Positions 25,680-34,174 of a stretch of DNA of 64,000 nucleotides are shown in pieces; within the stretch, counting starts at the first letter, position 1, and the number at the start of each line of letters is the position of its first letter. Under the pieces are notes generated by a model. The model was not told the origin of the DNA and did not search any database. It saw nothing but the letters and a program-made list of their open reading frames with translations. The stretch covers positions 2,480,001 through 2,544,000 of the forward strand of contig NZ_CP051684.1 of NCBI RefSeq assembly GCF_012849375.1. The letters are read 5' to 3'. The DNA is from Duganella dendranthematis (GTDB lineage: Bacteria; Pseudomonadota; Gammaproteobacteria; Burkholderiales; Burkholderiaceae_D). A program made the position numbers and the translations under genes.

Positions 25680-26483
25680 TTATGCCAGCCAGCGCTTGCG
25701 GCGCCGGTAAAATTTCATGTCGCGGAAGCTCTTGCGACCGGCGCCGGAGACGCCGAGGTAGAACTCTTTCACGTCCTCGTTGCAGGACAGGTCGGCGGCC
25801 GCGCCTTCCATCACCACGCGGCCGTTTTCCAGGATGTAGCCAAAGTCGGCGTAGCGCAAGGCGATGCTGGTGTTTTGTTCGGCCAGCAGGAAGGAGACGT
25901 TTTCCTTGCTGTTCAAATCCTTGACGATGCCGAAGATCTCTTCGACAATTTGTGGCGCGATGCCCATCGATGGCTCGTCCAGCAAAATCATGGAAGGCTT
26001 GGCCATCAGCGCGCGGCCGATGGCGCACATCTGCTGTTCGCCGCCGGAGGTGTAGCCGGCCTGGCTGCTGCGTCGCTCGCGCAGGCGCGGGAAGTAGTGA
26101 TAGACCTTTTCCAGAGATGCCTTTAGTTCTGAACGGGAGGTGCTGCGTGTGTAGGCGCCGGTCAGCAGGTTTTCTTCGATGGTCAGATGACCGAAGCAGT
26201 GGCGGCCTTCCATCACTTGCGACAGGCCGCGCCTGACCAGTTCATTGGGTGTCAGCTGGTCGATGCGTTCGCCCTTGAACTGGACTTCGCCTTTGGTGAC
26301 GTCGCCACGTTCGCCGCGCAGCAGGGTGGAGATGGTCTTCAGCGTGGTGGACTTGCCGGCGCCATTGGCGCCCAGCAGGGCGACGATCTTCCCCTGCGGG
26401 ACTTGCAGCGACACGCCTTTCAGCACCAGGATGACGTGGTCGTAGATAACTTCGACGTTATTCACAGACAGATAAGGAGTCAT
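25680..26483 (-). CDS. livF: branched-chain-amino-acid-type ABC transporter ATPase (LivF)
   Basis: The ATG at 26483 (TAAGGAG... is part of the region after it; AGTAGTC precedes) gives 267 residues. The ATPase motifs are Walker A LLGANGAGKSTTLKTI, signature TSGGEQQMCAIGRALMA, Walker B MILLDEPSMGIAPQIVEEIF and the switch histidine replaced by the LivF-type LLAEQNTSIAL (glutamine). The C-terminal tail FRDMKFYRRRKRWLA is longer than in textbook LivF. It pairs with LivG to drive the LivH/LivM permease. The 87 bp before it hold a REP-like double hairpin, which separates it from the binding-protein gene. Confidence 0.9.
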   Translation of the reverse strand: MTPYLSVNNVEVIYDHVILVLKGVSLQVPQGKIVALLGANGAGKSTTLKTISTLLRGERGDVTKGEVQFKGERIDQLTPNELVRRGLSQVMEGRHCFGHLTIEENLLTGAYTRSTSRSELKASLEKVYHYFPRLRERRSSQAGYTSGGEQQMCAIGRALMAKPSMILLDEPSMGIAPQIVEEIFGIVKDLNSKENVSFLLAEQNTSIALRYADFGYILENGRVVMEGAAADLSCNEDVKEFYLGVSGAGRKSFRDMKFYRRRKRWLA

Positions 26484-26487
26484 AGTA

Positions 26488-26571
26488 GTCGTCATTCCCG
26501 CGCACGCGGGAATCCATAGAACGGTTATTTGCGTAGTCAGCATGGGTTCCCGCCTGCGCGGGAACGACGGT
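26488..26571. repeat. REP-like double-hairpin element
   Basis: Two stem-loops, ATTCCCGCG-CA-CGCGGGAAT (26494-26513) and GTTCCCGC-CTGC-GCGGGAAC (26546-26565), face each other so that the whole unit is itself an imperfect inverted repeat (CGTCATTCCCGC ... GCGGGAACGACG). Read through, it gives the peptide WIPACAGMT, a tell-tale of this widely dispersed proteobacterial repeat. It lies between the substrate-binding protein and livF genes. Confidence 0.85.
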
Positions 26572-27875
26572 TACTTGATACACGCCGGTGTGATTTTCTT
26601 CTCGGCCGCGTAGGCTGCGGAGCTTTCTTCCAGCAGCTTGCGGGTCAGCGCCTTGTCGCCGACGATCCAGTTTGGCGTGATGGCGTTCCACTTCTTGCCG
26701 TCCCATTGCTGGACTTTCACCGCGCCGGAGCCTTCATGGTCGTCGCAGCTGGTCTTCACCACCGGCAGCATGCCGAAAGCGCCGATAGATTTTTGCCGCG
26801 CCTCGTCCACATTCAGGTTCTCCAGGCCCCAGCGCATTTGCTCGCCGGTGATGCGCTTGCCCTTGCCGAATTTTTCCTGTGCGGTGCGCATCGCCTCCAC
26901 CCACAGTATCGCCGCACTGACGCCGCGCATGTGGTACACGCTGCCGATGCGTGTGGAATCGGCCATATTGCCCTTGCCGGCGTCGTAGAGTTTTTTGCGG
27001 ATCTCGTCCATGACCGGGTAATTGCCCGGCGTGTTGAAGGTCATCGCGCTGTAGCCTTTGGCCGCATCGCCTGTAGGTACGGTATCTTCTTCAGAACCGG
27101 CCCACCATACGCCGAGAATTTTCTCGCGCGGGAAGCCATTGCGCTGAGCGGTCTTGATGGCGACCGCATTCATCGAGCCCCAGCCCCACAGAATCACGTG
27201 ATCCGGCTTGGCCTGGCGGATTTGCAGCCATTGCGATTGCTGCTCGCTGCCCGGCGGCGTGACGGGAATCTTGATCAGTTCAAAGCCATACTGCTTTGAC
27301 AACGCCTCCAGCACCGGCAAGGGTTCCTTGCCAAATGCGGAGTCGTGGTACAGGTGGACGATCTTCTTGCCTTTCAGCTTGGCCATGCCGCCTTCCTTGT
27401 CGCCGAGGTACTTGATCATGGCGGCGGCCTGGTTCCAGTAGCTGGTAATTAGCGGGAAGACGTAGGGGAAGACCTTGCCGTTGGCGGCATCCGAACGGCC
27501 GTAGCCGATCATCGTCATGGGAATTTTATCCACCGCCAGGCGGTCCAGAATGCCGTAGGCGACGCCGGTGGACAGTGGCTCAACCAGCGTTGCGCCGCCG
27601 TTCTTGGTCTTCAAACGCTCGTAGCATTCCACGCCGCGCGACGGGTTGTATTCCGTCTCGCACTCTTCCCACGAGATCTTTACGCCATTCACACCGCCGG
27701 ACAGATTGACCAGATTGAAGTAGTCGATAATGCCGCCATAAAAGCCCGAACCGCCCGCCGCATAAGGGCCGACGCGGTAGGAGGGCAGGGCGATGTACTG
27801 TTCCGCAGGCTGCGCGATGGCCGCGCCGCTGGCGGCTAGTAGAACCACGGCGATGATGGATGCAAAGCGTTTCAT
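26571..27875 (-). CDS. ABC transporter substrate-binding protein (Leu/Ile/Val type I)
   Basis: The 434-residue protein has a signal peptide (MKRFASIIAVVLLAASGAAIA) and a periplasmic-binding fold of the Leu/Ile/Val type: YFNLVNLSGGVNGVKISWEE, NPSRGVECYERLKTKNGG and PLSTGVAYGILDRLAVDKIP. It is clearly longer than LivJ (about 370 residues) and belongs to a subclass seen in operons with acyl-CoA synthetases. It captures the substrate for LivH/LivM. The ligand may be an aromatic or organic acid rather than an amino acid, given the CoA-ligase neighbours; that is inference. It starts 21 bp after livM. Confidence 0.9.
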   Translation of the reverse strand: MKRFASIIAVVLLAASGAAIAQPAEQYIALPSYRVGPYAAGGSGFYGGIIDYFNLVNLSGGVNGVKISWEECETEYNPSRGVECYERLKTKNGGATLVEPLSTGVAYGILDRLAVDKIPMTMIGYGRSDAANGKVFPYVFPLITSYWNQAAAMIKYLGDKEGGMAKLKGKKIVHLYHDSAFGKEPLPVLEALSKQYGFELIKIPVTPPGSEQQSQWLQIRQAKPDHVILWGWGSMNAVAIKTAQRNGFPREKILGVWWAGSEEDTVPTGDAAKGYSAMTFNTPGNYPVMDEIRKKLYDAGKGNMADSTRIGSVYHMRGVSAAILWVEAMRTAQEKFGKGKRITGEQMRWGLENLNVDEARQKSIGAFGMLPVVKTSCDDHEGSGAVKVQQWDGKKWNAITPNWIVGDKALTRKLLEESSAAYAAEKKITPACIK

Positions 27876-27896
27876 AGACTTGTCTCCTGTATTTTT

Positions 27897-28955
27897 TTAG
27901 TGAGGGAACGGCCACAGACGCAATTTCTCTTTACCTATCTGCCACAAACGCGCCAAGCCGTGCGGCTCGACGATCAAGAAGAAAATAATCAACGCACCAA
28001 ACACCATCAGCTCCAGATTGGAGGCGACGCTGGTCGGCAGCGCAAGGCTGTGCGCCACCACGTTCAGCAGCACCGGCAGCAGCACGATGAACGCCGCGCC
28101 GAGGAAGGAACCGAGCACCGAACCGACACCGCCGATGATGATCATGAACAGGATGCGGAACGACAGATCGAGGTTGTAGGCTTCCGGTTCCACTGTGCCG
28201 AGGTAGGCATACGCATACAGCGCGCCGGCCACGCCGCAGTAGAACGAGCTGACGGCGAAGGCCAGCAGCTTGGTGCGCATCAGGCGAAAGCCAATCACTT
28301 CGGCCGCCACGTCCATGTCGCGCACCGCCATCCACGAGCGGCCGACGTTGGAGCGGATCATATTCTTGGCCAGCAGCGCCATCACCGCCACCACGGCCAG
28401 CACCAGCAGGTATTTGCGGTCCGGCGTGTCGAAGTTGTAGCCGAGGATGACGATGGGCTGCGCGGTGATCACGCCGGAGGTACTGTAGTTGGTCAGGTAG
28501 GGAATCTTGGTCAGGCACCAGACCACGAAGAACTGCGTAGCCAGCGTGGCGGCGGCCAGGTAAAAACCGCGTATGCGCAGCGACGGCAGGCCGAAGGCGA
28601 TACCCACCAGCGCCGCGCTCAAGCCGCCCAATATAAATGCCACCAGCACCGGCAAGCCGGGAATGCGCAGGATGAAGTTATACGACGCGAACGCACCGAC
28701 CGCCATGAAGGCCGCCGTGCCAAGCGACAGCTGGCCCGCATAGCCGGTCAGGATGTTGAGGCCAATCGCGGCCAGCGAGAAAATCAAAAATGGGATCAAT
28801 ATCGCCGACAGCACGTACGGTGACGCCAGCAGCGGCACAAACACGATGGCGACAGCCAGTAATGCCAGCAGCGCAATGCGGTCCTGCATGATGGGGAAGA
28901 TCTGGCCATCGGCCTGATAGCTGGTCTTGAACTGTCCTGCTTCGCGGTACAGCAT
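27897..28955 (-). CDS. livM: ABC transporter permease (LivM)
   Basis: The 352-residue protein has about nine to ten membrane helices (LLALLAVAIVFVPLLASP, IPFLIFSLAAIGLNILTGYAG, FMIIIGGVGSVLGSFLGAAFIVLLPVLL). The LivM motif AIGLNILTGYAGQLSLGTAAFMAVGA is present in the first half. It forms the channel with LivH. The start is four bases after the livH stop, so translation is coupled. About 30 hydrophilic residues before the first helix are unusual but part of this subclass. Confidence 0.92.
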   Translation of the reverse strand: MLYREAGQFKTSYQADGQIFPIMQDRIALLALLAVAIVFVPLLASPYVLSAILIPFLIFSLAAIGLNILTGYAGQLSLGTAAFMAVGAFASYNFILRIPGLPVLVAFILGGLSAALVGIAFGLPSLRIRGFYLAAATLATQFFVVWCLTKIPYLTNYSTSGVITAQPIVILGYNFDTPDRKYLLVLAVVAVMALLAKNMIRSNVGRSWMAVRDMDVAAEVIGFRLMRTKLLAFAVSSFYCGVAGALYAYAYLGTVEPEAYNLDLSFRILFMIIIGGVGSVLGSFLGAAFIVLLPVLLNVVAHSLALPTSVASNLELMVFGALIIFFLIVEPHGLARLWQIGKEKLRLWPFPH

Positions 28956-28958
28956 CGC

Positions 28959-29855
28959 TCAGATCCTCCGGATGATTTTTTCGCCGAACAGCCCTTCCGG
29001 CCGCACCAGCAGGAACAACAAGGCCAGTACGTAAGGGAACCAGCCCTCGATGCCGCCGCCGACCATCGGCCCGATGTACACCTCGGCCAGTTTTTCGGAA
29101 GCGCCGATAATCAGGCCACCGGCGATCGCGCCGGGCATGGAGGTAAAGCCGCCCAGGATCAGCACCGGCAGCGCCTTCAGCGCCACAAACGTCAGCGCGA
29201 ACTGCACGCCATTGCGCGCACCCCACAGCAGGCCCGCCACCAGCGCCACGATGCCGGCCACCGCCCACAGCACGGCCCAGATGCGCTGCAGCGGAATGCC
29301 GACCGCCAGCGCGGCCTGGTGATCATCCGCCACCGCGCGCAGTGCGCGGCCCACTTTGGTTTTCGAGAACAGCAGGGCCAGCGACGTCACCAGCAGGCCG
29401 CATACGGCGGCGGCCATGATGTCGAATTGCGAGACAAGGATGTTGTAGTGCTCCATCAGATACTGCGATGGCACGTCTTCGATCGGCAGCTCCAGCTTGC
29501 GCACCTGCGCGCCGAACATCAGCTGCGCCAGCCCTTCGATGAAGAAGGCCAGGCCGATGGTCGCCATGAACAGCGTGATTTCCGGCTGGTTGACCAGGGG
29601 CCGCAGCACCACGCGTTCTATCGCCAACCCAAGCACGATCATTGCCGCTACGGTGATCGGCAAAGCGATCCACAGCGACACACCCAGCTTGTCCATTACT
29701 CCCACGCAGGTCAGCGCGGCGAAATACACCATCGCCCCCTGCGCAAAATTGAATACGCCGGAGGCTTTGTAGATCAGTACAAAACCGATCGCCACCAGCG
29801 CGTACATCACGCCGGAGAGCAGGCCGCCGATCAGCACCTCGAAGAAGAAGTTCAT
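28959..29855 (-). CDS. livH: ABC transporter permease (LivH)
   Basis: The start at 29855 (MNFFFEVLIGGLLSGVMYAL) is fixed by its four-base ATGA overlap with livG. The 298-residue protein has LivH motifs: LVAIGFVLIYKASGVFNFAQGAM at the N-terminus, VGRALRAVADDHQAALAVGI (cytoplasmic loop that contacts the ATPase), and VLILGGFTSMPGAIAGGLIIG in the C-terminal half. It forms the membrane pore with LivM. The rest of the operon is on the same strand and nearly without gaps. Confidence 0.93.
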   Translation of the reverse strand: MNFFFEVLIGGLLSGVMYALVAIGFVLIYKASGVFNFAQGAMVYFAALTCVGVMDKLGVSLWIALPITVAAMIVLGLAIERVVLRPLVNQPEITLFMATIGLAFFIEGLAQLMFGAQVRKLELPIEDVPSQYLMEHYNILVSQFDIMAAAVCGLLVTSLALLFSKTKVGRALRAVADDHQAALAVGIPLQRIWAVLWAVAGIVALVAGLLWGARNGVQFALTFVALKALPVLILGGFTSMPGAIAGGLIIGASEKLAEVYIGPMVGGGIEGWFPYVLALLFLLVRPEGLFGEKIIRRI

Positions 29856-30700
29856 GAACAGGCCACTCCAAGGTAAGCATTGATCACGTCCTGATTGCAA
29901 CGTACTTCGTCTGGCGTGCCGTCGCCGATTTTCTTGCCGTAGTCGAGCACCACCACGCGGTCGGAGATATCCATCACCACGCCCATGTCATGCTCGATCA
30001 GCACGATGGTGGTGCCGAATTGGTCGTTGACGTCGAGGATGAAGCGGCACATATCCTGTTTTTCTTCGACATTCATGCCGGCCATCGGTTCATCCAGCAG
30101 CAGGATTTCCGGCTCGGCGGCCAGCGCGCGGCCCAGTTCCACGCGCTTTTGCAGGCCGTAAGGCAGGCGGCCGACCGGCGTCTTGCGGATGGCTTGAATC
30201 TCCAGGAAATCGATGATCTCTTCGGCCTTGATGCGGTGGGCGATTTCTTCGCGCCGCGCCGGTCCCCAGTACAGCGCCTGCATCAGGAAATTGGATTTCA
30301 TCTTGAGGTTACGGCCGGTCATGATGTTGTCCAACACCGTCATGCCCTTGAACAGCGCGATATTCTGGAAGGTGCGGGCGATGCCGGATTTGGCGGCGGC
30401 GTGGCAGTCCATATTCTTGCGCACTTCGCCGCGATAAGTGATCTGTCCTTGCTGCGGGCGGTACACGCCGTTGATCACGTTGAGCATCGAGCTTTTGCCG
30501 GCGCCGTTCGGGCCGATGATGGCGCGGATTTCGTGCTGGCGCACGTCGAAGGAAATGTCGGTCAGCGCGCGCACGCCGCCGAAGGACAGCGAGATGTTTT
30601 TCAGGTCGAGGATCACCGGCCCGGTTTCCCTTCGTGCTGCGCTTTCGCCTTCGCCGAAGTGCGCCTCTGGCTCGTTCATTTGCATCTGGGCCTCCGTCAT
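29852..30700 (-). CDS. livG: branched-chain-amino-acid-type ABC transporter ATPase (LivG)
   Basis: The ATG at 30700 overlaps the stop of the acyl-CoA synthetase gene (ATGA), so I prefer it to an upstream alternative; it gives 282 residues. About 30 residues precede the domain. Motifs are Walker [17 protein letters not shown], signature LPYGLQKRVELGRALAA, Walker B ILLLDEPMAGMNVEEKQD and LIEHDMGVVMDISDRVVVLDYG. The signature has the LivG-type LPYG in place of LSGG. It pairs with LivF. The start is unusually late compared with textbook LivG (about 255 residues), so the N-terminal extension is an oddity of this subclass. Confidence 0.92.
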   Translation of the reverse strand: MTEAQMQMNEPEAHFGEGESAARRETGPVILDLKNISLSFGGVRALTDISFDVRQHEIRAIIGPNGAGKSSMLNVINGVYRPQQGQITYRGEVRKNMDCHAAAKSGIARTFQNIALFKGMTVLDNIMTGRNLKMKSNFLMQALYWGPARREEIAHRIKAEEIIDFLEIQAIRKTPVGRLPYGLQKRVELGRALAAEPEILLLDEPMAGMNVEEKQDMCRFILDVNDQFGTTIVLIEHDMGVVMDISDRVVVLDYGKKIGDGTPDEVRCNQDVINAYLGVACS

Positions 30701-32640
30701 GCCGCTGCCTGTATGGCAGGGTAGGTCTTGCACGCTTGGATCTTCAGGTCCGCCGCCACCACGCCGGTGCGGCCATCTTCAAACTTCACTTGCGTCTCGA
30801 TGTACTGCGAGGTCTGTTCGCTGTAGAGCGCCTCGATCAGCACCGCGTACTTCTCAGCGATGAACTTGCGGCGCACCTTGCGCGTGCGCGTCAGCTCATC
30901 GTCGTCGGGATCGAGCTCCTTGTGCAGCACCAGGTAACGGTGAATTTGCGTGTCGCCCATCGCCGGCTCGGCGGCCAGGTCGGCGTTGACCTGTTCGATG
31001 CAGTCGCGTACCAGCCCATATATGGCGGGATGCGCGGCCAGGTCGGTGTAGCCGGAATAGGCGATGCTGCGGCGTTCCGCCCAGTTACCCACAGCCTCGA
31101 TGTCGATGTTGATGAAGGCGCAGACCTCGTCGCGCTGGTGGCCAAACACCACCGCCTCTTTGATAAACGGGAAAAACTTGAGTTTGTTCTCAACGTAGTT
31201 GGGCGCGAAGATGGCGCCGCTGTTCATGCGTCCCACGTCGGCGGCGCGGTCAATGATTTTCAGGTGGCCGTCGACGTCGAACAGGCCGGCGTCGCCGGTG
31301 TGGAAGTAGCCTTGGGCGTCGATTGCTTCGCTGGTGGCATCGGGCCGCTTGTAATAACAGTCCATCAAGGTTGGCGACTTGACCAGCACTTCGCCATTAT
31401 CGGCCAGCTTGACCTCGACGCCCGGCGCCGGCAGGCCGACGCTGTCGAATTTAATCTGGCCATCCGGCTGCAAGCAAATGTAGGCACAGGTTTCGGTGGA
31501 GCCGTAGAACTGCTTCAGATTGACGCCGATGGAGCGGTAGAAGCGGAACAAATCCGGCCCGATCGCCGCGCCGGCGGTGTAGGCAACGCGGATGCGCGAC
31601 ATGCCGAGCACATTTTTCAGCGGCCCGTAGACCAGTAGCTTGCCGGCGGCGTAGCGCAGACGGTCGGCTAGCGGCACCGGTTTGTTGTCTAATATTTGAG
31701 CACCGCAGCGCCGCGCCACCGCCATAAAGTAATGGAACATGCGGCGTTTGATGGCGCCGGCGTCCTCCATCCGTATCACCACGGTGGTCAGCATGTTCTC
31801 GAATACGCGCGGCGGGGCGAAGTAATAGGTGGGGCCGATTTCGCGCATGTCGGTCATCACGGTCTCGCCGGATTCCGGGCAGTTGACGGTGAAACCGGCG
31901 CTCATCGCCTGCGCGAAGGAAAACAGGCAGTCGCCCACCCACGCCATAGGCAGGTAGGACAGGATGTCTTCGGCGTCGGTCAGTTTTTCGAAACCGACGC
32001 CGCCGGTACCAGCTGCAGTCAGCGCGGCGTGGGTCTGGCACACGCCTTTCGGTTTGCCGGTGGTGCCGGAGGTGTACAGGATGATGGCGTTGTCGCTGCC
32101 GCGGCCTTCCGCCACCTGGGCGTCAAAAAAGCCGGGGTGGGCCAGATCCCACGCGCGGCCCGTCTCTTGCAGGCGGGCGAAGGACAGCAGGCCTGTTTGG
32201 TGATAGTGGCGCATGCCGCGTTCGTCGTCGTAGGCGATGTGGCGGATGTGCGGGTAGAGGGATTGTAATTCCAGTAATTTATCGACTTGCTCCTGGTCTT
32301 CGACGATGGCGTAATGGATGTCGGCGTTGTCCAGCACGTAGGCCATGTCGGCGGCGGGAGCGTCCTGGTAGAGCGGCACCGGTACGCCACCCAGGCATTG
32401 GGCAGCCAGCATCGCCCAATATAAGCGCGGCCGGTTGTCGCCGACGATGGCCAAGTTCATGCCGCGCTGGAAGCCGAGCGCGGCTAAACCGCAGGCGAGG
32501 GCGCGCACTTCGCCGTTGACTTGGGCCCAGTTCCAGCTCTGCCAGATGCCCAGATGCTTTTCGCGAAACGCGGGTTTCCCCGGCCGCTCCTGGCCGTGCG
32601 CGAGCAGGCGCCGAGGGAAGGTCTCGTGTTCTTTTTGCAC
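30697..32640 (-). CDS. long-chain acyl-CoA synthetase (AMP-binding), first gene of the liv operon
   Basis: I chose the GTG at 32640 because AGGAG lies six bases before it and upstream codons overlap the regulatory palindrome; it gives 647 residues. The AMP-binding signature is AIILYTSGTTGKPKGVCQTH; others are FYGSTETCAYICLQ, GYFHTGDAGLFDVDGHLKIIDR and the final-domain lysine in RRKFIAEKYAVL. This is the eukaryote-like long-chain FadD15-type class. It probably activates the compound brought in by the neighbouring importer to its CoA thioester. Its end overlaps livG by four bases. It is divergent from the Crp/Fnr regulator gene across a perfect palindrome. Confidence 0.9.
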   Translation of the reverse strand: MQKEHETFPRRLLAHGQERPGKPAFREKHLGIWQSWNWAQVNGEVRALACGLAALGFQRGMNLAIVGDNRPRLYWAMLAAQCLGGVPVPLYQDAPAADMAYVLDNADIHYAIVEDQEQVDKLLELQSLYPHIRHIAYDDERGMRHYHQTGLLSFARLQETGRAWDLAHPGFFDAQVAEGRGSDNAIILYTSGTTGKPKGVCQTHAALTAAGTGGVGFEKLTDAEDILSYLPMAWVGDCLFSFAQAMSAGFTVNCPESGETVMTDMREIGPTYYFAPPRVFENMLTTVVIRMEDAGAIKRRMFHYFMAVARRCGAQILDNKPVPLADRLRYAAGKLLVYGPLKNVLGMSRIRVAYTAGAAIGPDLFRFYRSIGVNLKQFYGSTETCAYICLQPDGQIKFDSVGLPAPGVEVKLADNGEVLVKSPTLMDCYYKRPDATSEAIDAQGYFHTGDAGLFDVDGHLKIIDRAADVGRMNSGAIFAPNYVENKLKFFPFIKEAVVFGHQRDEVCAFINIDIEAVGNWAERRSIAYSGYTDLAAHPAIYGLVRDCIEQVNADLAAEPAMGDTQIHRYLVLHKELDPDDDELTRTRKVRRKFIAEKYAVLIEALYSEQTSQYIETQVKFEDGRTGVVAADLKIQACKTYPAIQAAA

Positions 32641-32683
32641 CAGTGTCTCCTGTTGCTGTTTTGTTTTTTTGTGTGATGATATT

Positions 32684-32706
32684 AACTTGCCACGGGGTGG
32701 CAAGTT
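32684..32706. promoter_or_regulatory. perfect 23-bp palindrome between the ligase/liv operon and the Crp-type gene
   Basis: AACTTGCCAC (32684-32693), GGG, GTGGCAAGTT (32697-32706) are exact inverted 10-base arms. A second dyad TTGTC-N8-GACAA (32705-32722) follows. They sit between divergent starts at 32640 and 32754 next to a TAATAT-like -10 for the operon. This is a likely operator for the adjacent regulator or for a TetR-type protein encoded elsewhere. Confidence 0.65.
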
Positions 32707-32753
32707 GTCTTTTCGACGACAATTCACAGACTTTTCTATGGTGCATCGCAAAA

Positions 32754-33443
32754 ATGTCTGAACGAGATCCAATAAGTTTGCAGGCGGCATTGCGTTCAGC
32801 GATCTGGGCTAAAGACCTGACGCCGGAACAAATGGCGCGCGTTGAGGCCGATACGTTTGAAACCTTTGTACCGAAAGGTGGTTATGTCTGTCGCAAAGGG
32901 GAAATGGTCGAGAATTGGCTGGGTATTATCGACGGTCTGGTCAAGATGAATAATTTCTCTTCTACTGGTAAAAGCGTGACGTTTACCGGTGTGCCACCGG
33001 GTGGCTGGTTTGGCGAGGGCACGGTTTTAAAAAACGAGGTACTTAAATATGATGCGATGGCGTTGCGCGATAGCCGTATCGCGCGCATGCCAGCGGCGAC
33101 GTTTATGTGGTTGCTGGATAATAGTTTGCCGTTTAGCCGGTTCTTGCTAATGCAATTGAATGAACGGCTAGGCCAGTTTATCGGTACGGTGGAGAATGAC
33201 CGGTTATTGAATCCAGATACGCGAGTGGCGCGGTGTCTGGCATCTTTATACCATGCGCATTTATATCCGAGCTTGGAGAAGATCGTACATATATCGCAGG
33301 AGGAGTTGGGGTTATTATCCGGCGCCTCGCGCCAGCGCGCGAATCAGGCTTTGCAGCTGTTGGAGAAACAGGGATTGCTTAGTCTGGATTATGGCGGCAT
33401 CCGCATTCTGGATTTGGAGGGATTACGGCGTTATGAGGCTTAG
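32754..33443 (+). CDS. Crp/Fnr-family transcriptional regulator
   Basis: The ATG at 32754 (MSERDPISLQAALRSAIW) gives 229 residues, the normal Crp length. The N-terminal cyclic-nucleotide-fold effector domain includes GYVCRKGEMVENWLGIIDGLVKM and VPPGGWFGEGTVL. The C-terminal winged helix is HISQEELGLLSGASRQRANQALQLLEKQGLL. The four-cysteine iron-sulfur pattern of FNR is absent, so an oxygen sensor is unlikely. It is divergent from the acyl-CoA synthetase/liv operon and probably controls it through the palindrome at 32684; the inducer is unknown. Its base composition is slightly lower in GC than its neighbours. Confidence 0.87.
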   Translation: MSERDPISLQAALRSAIWAKDLTPEQMARVEADTFETFVPKGGYVCRKGEMVENWLGIIDGLVKMNNFSSTGKSVTFTGVPPGGWFGEGTVLKNEVLKYDAMALRDSRIARMPAATFMWLLDNSLPFSRFLLMQLNERLGQFIGTVENDRLLNPDTRVARCLASLYHAHLYPSLEKIVHISQEELGLLSGASRQRANQALQLLEKQGLLSLDYGGIRILDLEGLRRYEA

Positions 33444-33513
33444 CGGCTTTTTTTTCGTTCAGCTTATGCCAATTATTAGCGCGTACGCGCCAAATCCGAG
33501 CACGACAGCCCAC

Positions 33514-33774
33514 TCAAGCCGCATTGCGCAGCCGCTCCTGCCAACGGTCCTGCACCTCCTGAAGCCGAATCCAACTGCCCACCGATCTGCCGACGACTTT
33601 AGAAAGACGCTCAGCCATTGCGGACGTGATGCGGGTCTGGGCATTTAAAAGTCGATTGACCGTGGAGGCGGATACGCCTAATTGTTCTGCAAACTGGCGT
33701 CCACTTACTTTATTAGGTTCCAAATACCGTAATTTAATAAATTCTCCAGGTGGCATGGGGTTGTACATTTCCAT
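33514..33774 (-). CDS. higA: HigA-family antitoxin, now without a functional toxin
   Basis: The 86-residue protein has the N-terminal MYNPMPPGEFIKLRYLEP and a helix-turn-helix SGRQFAEQLGVSASTVNRLLN that define the HigA antitoxin family. It overlaps the stop of the decayed higB by one base (TAATG), so the ancestral toxin-antitoxin operon order higB-higA is retained. HigA-type antitoxins repress their own operon and neutralise the ribosome-dependent nuclease HigB. With the toxin broken, it may be a relic or have another regulatory role. The region is visibly less GC-rich than the surroundings, which suggests acquisition by transfer. Confidence 0.86.
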   Translation of the reverse strand: MEMYNPMPPGEFIKLRYLEPNKVSGRQFAEQLGVSASTVNRLLNAQTRITSAMAERLSKVVGRSVGSWIRLQEVQDRWQERLRNAA

Positions 33775-34051
33775 TAGTGATAATCCTCGTAGTCGATAAC
33801 AACAGCATTTCCTTGGTCGAATTCAAATGTTAGCCGCCAGTTTGCATTGACTTTAACAGACCGGCGTGGAATTTTAGTTTTGATAAAAGATGCAAGTGGA
33901 AACCAGATTCATTCATCTCTTCACTTTGCTTGGCAGAATCCAGTGCTGTTAGTAAATATTGCAGCCGCGCTGCGTGATGCGGCTGTATTCCCGCGAGCGA
34001 ACCGGTCTCATAAAACTGGCGTCACCCCTTGGGCCGGAATGAGGCGATCAT
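33774..34051 (-). pseudogene. higB: decayed higB toxin gene
   Basis: Read on the minus strand from ATG at 34051 the frame starts MIASFRPKG and then meets TGA (34024-34022, codon 10). The same frame goes on with RQFYETGSLAGIQPHHAARL and LTALDSAKQSEEMNESGFHL, both typical HigB. After about LHLLSKLK the match moves by one frame to RSVKVNANWRLTFEFDQGN and ends VVIDYEDYH with TAA at 33776-33774. The total is 278 bases; a normal 92-residue HigB needs 279. So it has one nonsense codon and one single-base deletion near 33858-33872. A functional toxin cannot be made. Confidence 0.87.
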
Positions 34052-34174
34052 GATCAATATAGACCCGCGTGGTTAACACAACAAGCTGGGCCATTTAAAC
34101 ATTCCGCCACCACAGTCGTTCAGCGACAGATCATGTAATCGCGGTATCATGGGACCAACTATTTAGGCCTTCCC

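Noticed and set aside
26484..26543. N-terminal extension of livF starting in MLTTQITVLWIPACAGMT
   Set aside because: It is a translation of the REP-like repeat; the ATG at 26483 begins normal LivF.
32641..32790. Upstream extension of the acyl-CoA synthetase into the regulatory region
   Set aside because: It would overlap the palindrome and the Crp-type gene start; the GTG at 32640 has a good ribosome-binding site.
33480..33491. GCGCGTACGCGC palindrome after higA as a terminator
   Set aside because: No T run follows on the minus strand and the GC-only palindrome can arise by chance in this genome.
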